This document shows, in pieces, positions 37,206 to 45,471 of a stretch of 64,000 nucleotides of DNA. Under the pieces are notes generated by a model that did no database searches, was not told the origin of the DNA, and saw only the letters and a program-made list of their open reading frames with translations. Source of the DNA: Chryseobacterium taeanense (GTDB taxonomy: Bacteria > Bacteroidota > Bacteroidia > Flavobacteriales > Weeksellaceae); contig NZ_FNDW01000001.1 in assembly GCF_900099685.1 (NCBI RefSeq), positions 434,001-498,000 of the forward strand. The letters run 5' to 3'. How positions within the stretch are numbered: the stretch's first letter is position 1; each line of letters begins with the position of its first letter. A program made the translations under genes and the position numbers.

Positions 37206-37232
37206 AAAAAGCCGGGAAAGCCGGCTTTTTTT
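37206..37232 (+). terminator. Terminator of the LolA-like gene
   Basis: AAAAGCCGG, loop GAAA, CCGGCTTTT then T. Confidence 0.7.
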
Positions 37233-37251
37233 GATTTAGTTTCCTGATAAT

Positions 37252-37284
37252 AAAACCGTTCATTAATTTTTTACAGGACGGTTT
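37252..37284 (-). terminator. Terminator of the DUF3109 gene
   Basis: On the minus strand AAACCGTCC/GAACGGTTT with a 12-14-base loop followed by TATT, just after the stop at 37301. Confidence 0.5.
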
Positions 37285-37300
37285 ATTTTAATTTCGAATG

Positions 37301-37885
37301 TTAAGCTTCGGATTCTTTTTTCCATTCATCGGCAACATCACTCAGGACATCATAGAATTCTTCTCCATATTTTCTGATTAGTGGCGTTTTCAGGAATTTG
37401 TAGACAGGAACCTGCAGTTCTTTTCCTAAAGCGCAGGCATCACTGCAAACGCTCCATTCGTGATAATTTAAAGCTGTAAAAGAAGAATATTCTGTTACCC
37501 GAATCGGATAGAGGTGACAGGAAATTGGTTTTTGCCAGTCGACGGCACCATCTTCGTAAGCTTTTTCAATACCACATTTCGTGATGCCTTTTTCATCAAA
37601 GGTTACATAGGCGCATTCGCGGTCTTCCACCATGGGAGTTACATACATGCCGTCCATAGGATCAGTCGTCCACGTTCCCTGTTCTTTCAGCGCTTTGATG
37701 CCTTCCGGGGTGAGGTAGGGCTTAATTTTATCAAAAATACTATCTAAAATTTCAAGCTCATCTTTATCCAAAGGAGCACCCACGTCTCCTTCTACACAAC
37801 AGGCACCTTTACATTTGCTAAGGTTGCAAACAAACTCTTCAGAAAAAATTTCTTCGGAGATCAATTTATCGTCTATCTGAATCAT
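37301..37885 (-). CDS. DUF3109 family cysteine-cluster protein
   Basis: 194-aa soluble protein of the DUF3109 family, related to the YkgJ-type cysteine clusters that bind zinc or iron-sulfur. Cysteines lie in CNLSKCKGACC (residues 20-30), at AYVTF and KCGIEKAYED, and in CHLYPIRV and CSDACALG further on. The chemistry is unknown. It is translated 6 bases after the DUF6427-like membrane protein gene, so the two probably work together or are simply cotranscribed. Confidence 0.8.
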   Translation of the reverse strand: MIQIDDKLISEEIFSEEFVCNLSKCKGACCVEGDVGAPLDKDELEILDSIFDKIKPYLTPEGIKALKEQGTWTTDPMDGMYVTPMVEDRECAYVTFDEKGITKCGIEKAYEDGAVDWQKPISCHLYPIRVTEYSSFTALNYHEWSVCSDACALGKELQVPVYKFLKTPLIRKYGEEFYDVLSDVADEWKKESEA

Positions 37886-37891
37886 AATCTT

Positions 37892-38797
37892 TTAAAATAA
37901 ATCAAAATAAGTTCCGGCTTTAAAGCCAATTAAACTGAAAATAATTATCCATAATGATATTTCCTGCATCCAGTATTTCGGCAAAAACCTCAGCATCCGG
38001 CTGAGAATAATTGTGGACGGAAAGGCAAGAAGCAGTAAATATTCATAAGTTTTATTCATGTAAAGTATAATGGTAATAAGCTGAGCAACAGAAAAAACCA
38101 TTAAAAAAGTGTATTTGTATCTGCTGACCGGACTTTTCTTATTGTAATTTTTGAAATGGTCGTACACAGCATAAATCAGCATCAACGCAATGGGAACCAA
38201 AGGGAAAAGGTTTTGGTAATCTGTAATAAGTGTCATTTTACCGAAGGGAAAATAATCCATATTCCAGGAAGTGAAATTCATAAAAAACATCACGGAAAAG
38301 TAACTGAAAACAATCAGTAAAATGCCCAGTAAAAATCTGAAAATATTTAATCCGATTCTCTCAGAAGTAGCAATTACGTGAATAATTACAAAAACCGCCA
38401 TTGGCCACGTCGTAGGGAGAAAGATGAAATTCAGGGCTACGATTGATCCTACCAGCACATAAGATTTTTTTCTGATATCCTCGTTTGTACTGGTAAGAAG
38501 TAAGAGGAGAAAAGAATTGGTAAGAAGTGAAACGGCAAGTCCGATATCGATTTTTCCGGAATAGAGACCAAAAATAAAAAATGTATATAAAAATAAAGGC
38601 AGATGCGTCTGATAATTCAGTGCAATACTGTGAAAACAAAAATATCCCAATGCGATCCCAAGAAATGTAATTCCGGCAATGATTGCTTCATAGGTGTTGA
38701 AATTCAGAAAGTTAAAAGTTATTACTATTAAAAGAAGAAATCCAATATAAACCGGTATTGAAAAAATATTGCTTTCTTTTGAAAGTAATTTAAACAT
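37892..38797 (-). CDS. Polytopic membrane protein (DUF6427-like)
   Basis: 301-aa integral membrane protein with eight to ten helices and no enzyme motif, opening MFKLLSKESNIFSIPVYIGFLLLI. I place it in the DUF6427 family with moderate certainty; no function is known. On the divergent strand lies a 77-aa helix-rich gene of the kind often seen beside it. The promoter region is shared with that gene (38804-38821). Confidence 0.65.
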   Translation of the reverse strand: MFKLLSKESNIFSIPVYIGFLLLIVITFNFLNFNTYEAIIAGITFLGIALGYFCFHSIALNYQTHLPLFLYTFFIFGLYSGKIDIGLAVSLLTNSFLLLLLTSTNEDIRKKSYVLVGSIVALNFIFLPTTWPMAVFVIIHVIATSERIGLNIFRFLLGILLIVFSYFSVMFFMNFTSWNMDYFPFGKMTLITDYQNLFPLVPIALMLIYAVYDHFKNYNKKSPVSRYKYTFLMVFSVAQLITIILYMNKTYEYLLLLAFPSTIILSRMLRFLPKYWMQEISLWIIIFSLIGFKAGTYFDLF

Positions 38798-38803
38798 TTT
38801 TTA

Positions 38804-38821
38804 TAAATTTGTACAAAGTTA
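38804..38821. promoter_or_regulatory. Divergent, interlocked promoters
   Basis: Plus strand -7 box TAAATTTG at 38804-38811 points to the gene at 38840 (TSS about 38815). Minus strand TAACTTTG at 38814-38821 points to the gene ending at 37892 (TSS about 38810). The two boxes are separated by 2 bases. Confidence 0.5.
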
Positions 38822-38839
38822 ATTTAAAAAAGGAAAATA

Positions 38840-39073
38840 ATGACGTCTTTCTTTCTATTCTTAAGCAAAGTTTTCAAATGGTCGTTTGGTTTTTTTGATG
38901 CATTCGGAAACGTATTAAACTGGATTTTATTTATTGTTTGCTGCGCATTGTTTACCTACTGGTGCTATGTTTTGGTGTCTACTCTTGGCAACAATAAAGA
39001 CAAAGACTACTATTCTCCAACGGAAGGGAAATTCCCTTACTATGATCCTAATATCTACAAAAAAGAAGGTTAA
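38840..39073 (+). CDS. Small membrane protein (DUF6341-like)
   Basis: 77-aa single-helix membrane protein (residues 22-47: NWILFIVCCALFTYWCYVLV) with a charged, tyrosine-rich tail (DKDYYSPTEGKFPYYDPN). Small genes like this flank the DUF6427-type gene in flavobacteria; I am moderately sure of the family. It is divergent with that gene and ends at a strong bidirectional terminator. Confidence 0.65.
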   Translation: MTSFFLFLSKVFKWSFGFFDAFGNVLNWILFIVCCALFTYWCYVLVSTLGNNKDKDYYSPTEGKFPYYDPNIYKKEG

Positions 39074-39088
39074 TTAATTGGTTATATA

Positions 39089-39128
39089 GTAAAAAGCCGA
39101 TCAAATTTCTATTTGGTCGGCTTTTTTT
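39089..39128. terminator. Bidirectional terminator, DUF6341-like gene / universal stress gene
   Basis: AAAAAGCCGATCAAAT and ATTTGGTCGGCTTTTT pair nearly perfectly, with T-runs on both strands. Confidence 0.8.
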
Positions 39129-39150
39129 ATTGTTAAATAATTAAGTTTAT

Positions 39151-39588
39151 TTATTCATGAATAGGCAATACCAGCACAGGAATATTAGAATCTTTAGTAA
39201 TTCCTTTTGTTAAGCTCCCTACAAAGACATCGTAAATTCCGCTTCGTCCGTGTGATCCCATCACGATAAAGTCTGCTTTTTTTTCATGTGCATGCTCAAG
39301 AATGATATCTTTGGCGATACCCTGTTTTAGAATATGTTCGCAATCTACATCGTGAGCGAGAATTCTTTGTTGAATTTTGTTCAGTTGCACCAGCTCCTCT
39401 CTGATTTCGTTCTCCTCAACCTCCGGAAAATACTGGAATCCCATATCTCCGATTGCAAAACCAATATCAGATGGTGCTACGTGAATAAGGAAAATTCTGC
39501 CGTTTACCTGCTTTGCAAATTTTACGGCCCCTTCTATAAGCTGTTCTGTTTTGTCCCCAAAATCTACGGGCAATACAATATTTACCAT
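39151..39588 (-). CDS. Universal stress protein (UspA family)
   Basis: 145-aa USP fold. Opening strand NIVLPVDFGDKTEQLIEGAVKFAKQ, ATP-binding GSHGRSGIYDVFVGSLTKGI near residue 113-135 (G-x2-G-x9-G(S/T)) and the DFIVMGSH segment. It is a single-domain, nucleotide-binding type (the glycine motif is intact). Its role is general stress response; specific target unknown. Single gene. Confidence 0.9.
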   Translation of the reverse strand: MVNIVLPVDFGDKTEQLIEGAVKFAKQVNGRIFLIHVAPSDIGFAIGDMGFQYFPEVEENEIREELVQLNKIQQRILAHDVDCEHILKQGIAKDIILEHAHEKKADFIVMGSHGRSGIYDVFVGSLTKGITKDSNIPVLVLPIHE

Positions 39589-39648
39589 AACCTTTAATTT
39601 TGTGTACTAAAGTTAAGAAAAATATAGCAGAAAGCAGTGTTAAATTAT

Positions 39649-40254
39649 CTATAATATTCTGATATCAATCACTTTTTGATCTTCAAGGTATGCTTCCAGA
39701 ATGTCGTTTTCTTCGACTTTGCCAACACCTTTTGGAGTACCTGTAAAAATCAGATCACCTACTCTTAAGGTAAAATATTGCGAAACAAAAGCAATAATAT
39801 CATCAATACCGAACATCATATCTTTTGTATTTCCGTCCTGAACTTTTTCTTTGTTCTTTAATAATGAAAAATTCAAAGATTCAAGATTAAAATCCTCTTT
39901 TTTAAAGAAATTTCCAACTACAGCAGAGCCATCAAAACCTTTGGCAAGTTCCCAAGGTAAACCTTTTGACTTCAAGTCACTCTGAAGATCCCGAGCCGTA
40001 AAATCAATTCCCAGTCCGATTTCTTCATAATGTTTGTGAGCCGTTTCTTTCTGGATGTATTTTCCCCCTTTTGAAATTTTTACGACCACTTCCAGTTCGT
40101 AATGAACATCATTTGAAAACTCAGGAATATAAAAATCATTTCCTTTCAGAACAGCCGTATCAGGTTTCATAAAAATGACTGGTCTTTCCGGGATTTCATT
40201 TCCCAGTTCTTTTGCGTGTTCGCTGTAATTTCTTCCTATACAGATTATTTTCAT
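39649..40254 (-). CDS. Fumarylacetoacetate hydrolase family protein
   Basis: 201-aa FAH-family enzyme that cleaves C-C bonds of acylpyruvate or related compounds; also related to acylpyruvases. The metal site lies in HYELEVVVKI (E-x-E near residue 72) and in FDGSAVVG near 105, with GDLIFTGTPKGVG near 178 as the family signature. The opening KIICIGRNYSEHAKELGNE is typical. Single cytoplasmic gene; the substrate in this organism is not known. Confidence 0.87.
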   Translation of the reverse strand: MKIICIGRNYSEHAKELGNEIPERPVIFMKPDTAVLKGNDFYIPEFSNDVHYELEVVVKISKGGKYIQKETAHKHYEEIGLGIDFTARDLQSDLKSKGLPWELAKGFDGSAVVGNFFKKEDFNLESLNFSLLKNKEKVQDGNTKDMMFGIDDIIAFVSQYFTLRVGDLIFTGTPKGVGKVEENDILEAYLEDQKVIDIRIL

Positions 40255-40266
40255 AATTTTTTATTT

Positions 40267-40306
40267 TGTCATTGCGATAAGCTCATGCGACGAAGCAATT
40301 TCATCT
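40267..40306. repeat. Dispersed repeat copy (TGTCATTGCGA type)
   Basis: TGTCATTGCGATAAGCTC...GACGAAGCAATTTCATCT shows the same order of motifs as the larger element at 40483-40590, but without the second arm. Confidence 0.6.
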
Positions 40307-40382
40307 CACATTATTTAGTCAATTTATTTTTCAATGATAGTAAACTTCCTTCCTCCATCTTTCAGCTTCCTTTCTTTTTTAA

Positions 40383-40459
40383 GAGCTATTTCCCGCTTTC
40401 CGCTATATCTTTTGCTCCGCTCCGCTGCACAAAAGGATGTCGCTGCAATCGGGGCTAGA
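40383..40459. repeat. GC-rich repeat patch
   Basis: Much richer in G+C than its surroundings, with TTTCCCGCTTTCCGC and CTTTTGCTCCGCTCCGCTGCACAAAAG (ends CTTTTG/CAAAAG inverted). I recall similar fragments at gene ends in other flavobacteria, but cannot check. No coding claim is made. Confidence 0.45.
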
Positions 40460-40482
40460 GTAGTTGTTGCCCTTTCAAAGTT

Positions 40483-40590
40483 TGTCATTGCGAACCGAAG
40501 GTGAAGCAATCTAAAAAACTGCGTGGTACAGAAGATTGCTTCGTCGCTTCTGAACTTTGTTCGCAGACCTTCAGTCTGTTCGCAATGACA
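40483..40590. repeat. 108-bp nested inverted repeat
   Basis: Outer arms TGTCATTGCGAAC (40483-40495) and GTTCGCAATGACA (40578-40590) are perfect. Inner arms GAAGCAATCT (40503-40512) and AGATTGCTTC (40533-40542) are perfect too, with AAGGT/ACCTT between. The element resembles the repeats at 22870, 31115 and 40716. Confidence 0.75.
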
Positions 40591-40715
40591 TAAAATCACT
40601 GAGTGAAACGCCATTGCAGACAAAAAATAGCCACATTAAAATTCAAAAAAACTTCGCGCTTTAGCGTTAAATATATTTTTACTTTACATTTGATCCTTCA
40701 AAATGAGAAATATGA

Positions 40716-40742
40716 TATCATGCCAAGCTTGTCGAAGCATCT
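40716..40742. repeat. Dispersed repeat copy overlapping a stop codon
   Basis: TATCATGCCAAGCTTGTCGAAGCATCT resembles the right arm of the 31115-31211 element. Its end supplies the stop codon of the minus-strand DUF2007-like gene (40741-40743). Confidence 0.6.
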
Positions 40743-41139
40743 AATGAGTAAACTCATTTCCACAGTAATAACACACGAATTTATGGCTTGTCAGAATTGA
40801 AATACCAAAAAAACTTGTCGCGCTGTCATCCCTGTAAATATGATTGGATCCACATTTTGGGCATACAAAATCAAATTCGGGATCTGCAATGGTGTGTTCA
40901 ACTTCCAGAGAAAACACTTCATTTTCTTTATAATCCTCCAAAACCTGATTCGCCTTCTCCAGATCTTCTTCAAAAACCTGAAGTTGGATTCCGCCAACCG
41001 CCTGCGAAAGAAGCCAGTCTGACTGGATCAGCTGTTCGTTTGCAATAAAGCTGTTAATACCGTTTTCAGCCAGAATCTGCTTATCTCTGTTGGCTTGCAA
41101 TGCCGTTTCGTAAAATTTGAATTTAACAAGTTCGCTCAT
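40741..41139 (-). CDS. DUF2007-type protein with zinc-ribbon-like tail
   Basis: 132-aa protein. Residues 1-70 (KFYETALQANRDKQILAENGINSFIANEQ...) fit the DUF2007 signal-transducing fold; residues 90-132 carry CPKCGSNH and CYYCGNEF, a likely zinc ribbon. The role is unknown. Its stop is provided by a dispersed repeat. The next gene, a DnaQ-like exonuclease, starts 3 bases after its start side, so the two are cotranscribed with the exonuclease first. Confidence 0.75.
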   Translation of the reverse strand: MSELVKFKFYETALQANRDKQILAENGINSFIANEQLIQSDWLLSQAVGGIQLQVFEEDLEKANQVLEDYKENEVFSLEVEHTIADPEFDFVCPKCGSNHIYRDDSATSFFGISILTSHKFVCYYCGNEFTH

Positions 41140-41141
41140 GA

Positions 41142-41906
41142 TTAAAATCTGCTTGATAACTGGATTTTCGTAAAGACTTTCTTAGTGTACAAAGGAAATT
41201 CTGCATTCTGAAGCCATCCGAAGTATCCCAGATCCTTTTGAAACACAACTTTCACACACTGTCCTTTATACTTTCCGAAGTTGAAAACTTCCTCCAGTTT
41301 TTCGTTGTACCCGATAAATCCGGCAAGATCTGCGTGTTTATTATGAAAAGTAAACTCGCTCAACGGTCCGATTTCATTCGGAATATCATCATACTTTCCG
41401 ACCTGTGCATCCAGAACCTCGAAAGTTGCCATTACATCAGCCTCCGCAGAGTGTGCATTTTCTAATGTTTTTCCACAGTAAAATTGATATGCAGCACTAA
41501 GGTTTCTCGGTTCTTTTTTATGGAAGATCGTCTGTGCATCTACTAGTCTGAACTTGCTCAGATCAAAATCAATGCCCACTCTCAGCAATTCTTCTGCCAG
41601 TAAAGGAACATCAAAACGGTTTGAATTAAAACCTCCCAGATCACTTCCGGCAAGCATTTCCATGATTTTCGGAGCAATTTCTTTGAACGTAGGCGCATCT
41701 TTTACATCTTCGTCATAGATTCCGTGGATTTCGCTGCTTTCTTTCGGGATCGGCATTTCAGGATTTACTTTCCATGTTTTACTTTCTCTCGAGGCATCAG
41801 GATTCACTTTTAAAATGCAGATTTCAACAATCCGGTCTCTTCCGATGTTGGTTCCTGTTGTTTCTAAATCAAATATACAGAGCGGTTTATGTAATTTTAA
41901 GTTCAT
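41142..41906 (-). CDS. DnaQ-like 3'-5' exonuclease
   Basis: 254-aa DEDDh exonuclease of the DNA polymerase III epsilon type. The ExoI motif is CIFDLETTGTNIGRDRIVEI near residue 10, ExoII near LGGFNSNRFDVPLL (N-x3-D), and ExoIII near NAHSAEADVMATFEV (H-x4-D). The C-terminal 60 residues (EFTFHNKHADLAGFIGYNEKLEEVFNFGKYKG) form an extension found in many Bacteroidetes. Probably DNA repair or proofreading; not the PolIII subunit by context. It leads the DUF2007-like gene on the same strand. Confidence 0.88.
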   Translation of the reverse strand: MNLKLHKPLCIFDLETTGTNIGRDRIVEICILKVNPDASRESKTWKVNPEMPIPKESSEIHGIYDEDVKDAPTFKEIAPKIMEMLAGSDLGGFNSNRFDVPLLAEELLRVGIDFDLSKFRLVDAQTIFHKKEPRNLSAAYQFYCGKTLENAHSAEADVMATFEVLDAQVGKYDDIPNEIGPLSEFTFHNKHADLAGFIGYNEKLEEVFNFGKYKGQCVKVVFQKDLGYFGWLQNAEFPLYTKKVFTKIQLSSRF

Positions 41907-41968
41907 TTTTTATAATTTGAAAATTTGAGAATGTGTTAATTTGAAAATGGAATTACGATAGAATTATC

Positions 41969-42682
41969 CTATTTCAATTGTTTTTGAAAGATAAGAGAAA
42001 TTAAGATATAATAAATGATGACTAAAGGAATTCCGACTGTTTTAAAGATAATTAAAATAATAACAGAACCAATCAATAATGCGATTTTTGGATAATTATC
42101 CTGCAGCTTCATCGATTTGAATTTCATCGCGATCATTTTGATCGGTGAAATCAGAAGCCATGACGAAAGTATTGTTAAAATAATCATTAACAAACTGTTA
42201 TTTGCTAAATGAACAAATATTTCTTCATGTATAACAGTATAATATAATCCAAAGATTAAAATGGTATTACTTGGCGTATTCAATCCTTTGAAATAATATT
42301 TCTGATCTTCATCAAGATTGAAAATAGCGAGTCTTAAACAGGAAAAAAGGGTAATCAGCAATCCAAAATATTTAACCTCAAAAGGTAAAGTGATTCCTGA
42401 AAGATTGTTTCCAAATGGTTCAAGAATTTTAAACACTGTCAGACCTGGAACCAGCCCGAAGCTCACCATATCTGCCAATGAATCCAGCTGAACGCCAAGA
42501 TTAGAATTTGATTTTAAAGCTCTTGCCACAAAACCGTCAAAGAAATCCAGAATCAAAGAAAAAATCAGGCAGATGGCAGTCGTCTGATAATCACCCAAAA
42601 TAAGATGAATAGCACCTACACAGCCGGAAAAAAGGTTTCCTAATGTGATGGCGTTGGCAAGATTATTTTTAATAAAATTCAT
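41969..42682 (-). CDS. pssA: CDP-diacylglycerol-serine O-phosphatidyltransferase
   Basis: 237-aa membrane enzyme making phosphatidylserine, first step toward phosphatidylethanolamine. The CDP-alcohol phosphotransferase motif is DFFDGFVARALKSNSNLGVQLDSLADMVSFG (D-G-x2-A-R-x8-G-x3-D-x3-D) near residues 48-78, followed by several hydrophobic helices. I use ATG 42682; a GTG two codons upstream is possible. Single gene, 62 bases after the exonuclease start. Confidence 0.92.
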   Translation of the reverse strand: MNFIKNNLANAITLGNLFSGCVGAIHLILGDYQTTAICLIFSLILDFFDGFVARALKSNSNLGVQLDSLADMVSFGLVPGLTVFKILEPFGNNLSGITLPFEVKYFGLLITLFSCLRLAIFNLDEDQKYYFKGLNTPSNTILIFGLYYTVIHEEIFVHLANNSLLMIILTILSSWLLISPIKMIAMKFKSMKLQDNYPKIALLIGSVIILIIFKTVGIPLVIIYYILISLIFQKQLK

Positions 42683-42833
42683 AGTCACAAAATTAAAACA
42701 ATAAATTAGTTAAACAATGTGCCAATTCAATAGTATAACAATTTAACAATAATTATTGAATCACTTCAATTTTTCATTGATACAATATTACATTGATATA
42801 TCACTATATTGTTTTACTGTTGCATTATTTTGG

Positions 42834-42841
42834 TAAATTTG
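42834..42841 (+). promoter_or_regulatory. -7 box, leaderless, for the LTA-synthase-like gene
   Basis: TAAATTTG ends 5 bases before the ATG at 42846, giving a predicted start about one base before it. Confidence 0.5.
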
Positions 42842-42845
42842 CGGG

Positions 42846-44777
42846 ATGAAATTGTTTAAAGAATTTAGAAAACAGGAAATTCTGGTATTGTTATACCGGA
42901 TTTTTTTAGCTTATTTTTTCTATCAGATTGCGCGTTTTTTGTTCTGGTATTTTAATCGCGGACTAATAAAAATTGATTCTGTGTCAGATTATTTCAGTCT
43001 GTCTTTTCACGGAATTGCGTTCGATACCACAGCAATTTTATATGTCAACGCACTTTTTATCTTACTGAGCATTATTCCAATAATCATTAATACAAAAAAA
43101 GGATATCAGAAATTTCTTTTCTGGCTGTACTTTATCACCAACGGAATTGCGTATGCGATGAACTTTGGGGATATGGTTTATTTTAAGTTTTCCCAGATGA
43201 GGCTGACTTCCGCTGCACTTCAGGTCGCAAAACATGAGAATAATATCTTCAAGGTTTTTACATCGTCGGTTGTTCAGAATCCTTTTGTGCTTATCTGGTT
43301 TGTGATTTTGATGGGCTTGTGGGTTTTCCTGTACAAAAAAGTGAAGATAACAGAGAAGAAACCAGTAAAGCTTGTTCCGTATTTTATATGGTCTGTAATT
43401 GTGATTTGTCTAACAGCAGTTCTTACGGTTGGGGGAATTCGTGGAGATTTCAAACACAGCACAAGACCGATCAATCTGGTGGATGCCAACCGTTTTGTAA
43501 GACTGCCTTCTCAGGGAAATATGGTGCTGAACAGTACTTTTTCGTTTTTCAGAACGTTAAATACTAATAATTTTAAAGAGGTTCATTTCGTTGATGAAAA
43601 ATTTATAGAAGATAATATTCATCCGTATAAATTATATGAAAGAAAGGTTGCCGAGAAGCCCAATATTGTTATTTTTATTGTTGAATCTTTTAGCAGAGAA
43701 TATTCCGGAGCTTTTAATAAGGATAAAAATATAAAAGATTACGTTTCTTACACACCTTTTATGGATAGTCTCGCAGCTCAAAGTCTTATTTTTCCGAATA
43801 CTTTTGCCAATGGCAGACAATCAATCCATGGGATGAGTTCTGTTTTAGCGGGAATTCCGAGCCTTACAGATGCTTTTACAAGTTCGCCGTATTCAAACCA
43901 GAAAATCCAATCTATTGTTTCTGTCTGTAATGAAATGGGATATGATACATCCTTTTATCACGGTGCTCCAAATGGTTCCATGGGTTTTTTAGGTTTTGGA
44001 AATATTTTAGGTTTTAAACATTATTTTGGTAAAACAGAATATAATAACGATAATGATTTTGATGGAATGTGGGCGATCTGGGATGAACCGTTTTTACAAT
44101 ATTTTGCTAAAAATGTAGGTAAAAAACAACCGTTTATGGCAACTGTTTTTACCGCTTCTTCGCATCATCCGTTTAAAATTCCTGAGAAATACAATGGGAA
44201 ATTTAAAAAAGGAAAGAATCCGATGCACGAGCCGATTCAATACACAGATTATTCCATTAAGAAATATTTTGAAACGGCTAAAAAACAGCCTTGGTATAAG
44301 AATACGATTTTTGTTTTCACGGGAGATCATACCAATGAAGTGTATTATTCTGAATATGAAAAAATTATGAACCGTTTTGCTGTTCCTTTAATATTTTATT
44401 CTCCAAATCCAGAATATCAGTTAAAAGGCGTGAATAATGAGTTTGCCCAGCAGATTGATATTTATCCTACCTTAGCAGATCTCATTGGCTACAATAAAAA
44501 AATAAGAAGCTGGGGAAGAAGTCTCGTGAGTGAAAAAAAATATGATCCGATTATCGCTAATTCAGATGGTTCCGTAGAGCAGTTTATCATTGGAAATTAT
44601 ATTTATCGTTTCGATGGTAAAGATGTAGTCGGTATTTTTTACAAATCTGATCTTGGACTTGAGAAAAACCTTTTGGAGCAACTGAAAAAAAATCCTGAAG
44701 CAGAAAAAGGTGAAAAGATAGCCAAAGCATGGTATCAGGATTATATGAATAGAGTTATTAATAGAAAATTATATTAA
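42846..44777 (+). CDS. LTA-synthase-like sulfatase-fold phosphoglycerol transferase
   Basis: 643-aa membrane protein: five or so N-terminal helices (residues 20-220), then an extracellular sulfatase-type domain. The metal motif NIVIFIVESFSREYSG lies near residue 273, SIHGMSSVLAGIPS near 330 carries the catalytic hydroxyl, and FVFTGDHTNE near 490 supplies the second metal site. The enzyme probably transfers phosphoglycerol or phosphoethanolamine to an envelope sugar. Bacteroidetes lack lipoteichoic acid, so the acceptor is inferred and unknown. Single gene. Confidence 0.85.
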   Translation: MKLFKEFRKQEILVLLYRIFLAYFFYQIARFLFWYFNRGLIKIDSVSDYFSLSFHGIAFDTTAILYVNALFILLSIIPIIINTKKGYQKFLFWLYFITNGIAYAMNFGDMVYFKFSQMRLTSAALQVAKHENNIFKVFTSSVVQNPFVLIWFVILMGLWVFLYKKVKITEKKPVKLVPYFIWSVIVICLTAVLTVGGIRGDFKHSTRPINLVDANRFVRLPSQGNMVLNSTFSFFRTLNTNNFKEVHFVDEKFIEDNIHPYKLYERKVAEKPNIVIFIVESFSREYSGAFNKDKNIKDYVSYTPFMDSLAAQSLIFPNTFANGRQSIHGMSSVLAGIPSLTDAFTSSPYSNQKIQSIVSVCNEMGYDTSFYHGAPNGSMGFLGFGNILGFKHYFGKTEYNNDNDFDGMWAIWDEPFLQYFAKNVGKKQPFMATVFTASSHHPFKIPEKYNGKFKKGKNPMHEPIQYTDYSIKKYFETAKKQPWYKNTIFVFTGDHTNEVYYSEYEKIMNRFAVPLIFYSPNPEYQLKGVNNEFAQQIDIYPTLADLIGYNKKIRSWGRSLVSEKKYDPIIANSDGSVEQFIIGNYIYRFDGKDVVGIFYKSDLGLEKNLLEQLKKNPEAEKGEKIAKAWYQDYMNRVINRKLY

Positions 44778-44945
44778 GTTTGAGAATAAAATTCAGCATA
44801 TTTCAATTTAACTATTTGAATTAAAGTGCATCTATCTTAATGTATGTTCCGGATAGTAAATATTTTTTTTATTTCGAAATTAATTTCTATTTTTAGCAAC
44901 ATATACACAACCAAATTATTTTATTACAATTAAAACTATAAAAAT

Positions 44946-45362
44946 ATGAGAAAATTAGTATTAACATTTATTCTTTCTTTCGTGGGTGTCTTTTCATTTG
45001 CGCAGATTGAAGGAAAATGGAAAACAATAGATGACGAAACCAAACAGGCAAAGTCTATTGTTGAAATCTATAAAAAAGGAGATCAGTATTATGGAAAAGT
45101 TTCCCAGCTTTTGATAAAACCGGCAAACCCTAATTGTGTAGATTGTAAAGACGACAGGAAAAATAAGCCTATTCTGGGAATGGAAATCATCAGAGGTCTT
45201 AAAAAAGATGGAGATGAATTTACCGGCGGCACGATAACAGATCCTAAAACCGGAAAAACCTACAAATGTACCATCAAGAAAGATGGAGACAACCTTAATG
45301 TAAGAGGATATCTGGGCTTTTCTCTTCTTGGAAGAACGCAAACGTGGCATAAAGTTAATTAA
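44946..45362 (+). CDS. DUF2147 secreted protein
   Basis: 138-aa exported protein (signal MRKLVLTFILSFVGVFSFAQ) of the lipocalin-like DUF2147 family. It opens IEGKWKTIDDETKQAKSIVEIYK near residue 21, has CVDCKDDRKN near 60 with two cysteines, and ends in VRGYLGFSLLGRTQTWH. Function unknown; the fold suggests a small ligand-binding barrel. Single gene, followed by a weak terminator. Confidence 0.85.
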   Translation: MRKLVLTFILSFVGVFSFAQIEGKWKTIDDETKQAKSIVEIYKKGDQYYGKVSQLLIKPANPNCVDCKDDRKNKPILGMEIIRGLKKDGDEFTGGTITDPKTGKTYKCTIKKDGDNLNVRGYLGFSLLGRTQTWHKVN

Positions 45363-45384
45363 TTAGCATTAAATAAAATTAATA

Positions 45385-45417
45385 AGCGGCATTTCATTAA
45401 ATGAGATGTCGTTTTTG
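45385..45417 (+). terminator. Terminator of the DUF2147 gene
   Basis: GCGGCATTTCA/TGAGATGTCGT with wobble pairs, then TTTTTG. Confidence 0.5.
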
Positions 45418-45440
45418 CTATGTGAATAATAAAAAAACAC

Positions 45441-45448
45441 TATTTTTG
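45441..45448 (+). promoter_or_regulatory. -7 box of the PDH E1 beta gene
   Basis: TATTTTTG, leader about 20 bases. Confidence 0.45.
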
Positions 45449-45471
45449 TACTCTAAATTTTTCAAAAAGAT

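Noticed and set aside
40324..40623. Minus-strand open frame in the repeat nest (about 99 codons)
   Set aside because: It is built from the dispersed repeats and the GC-rich patch, so its residues reflect the repeat, not a protein.
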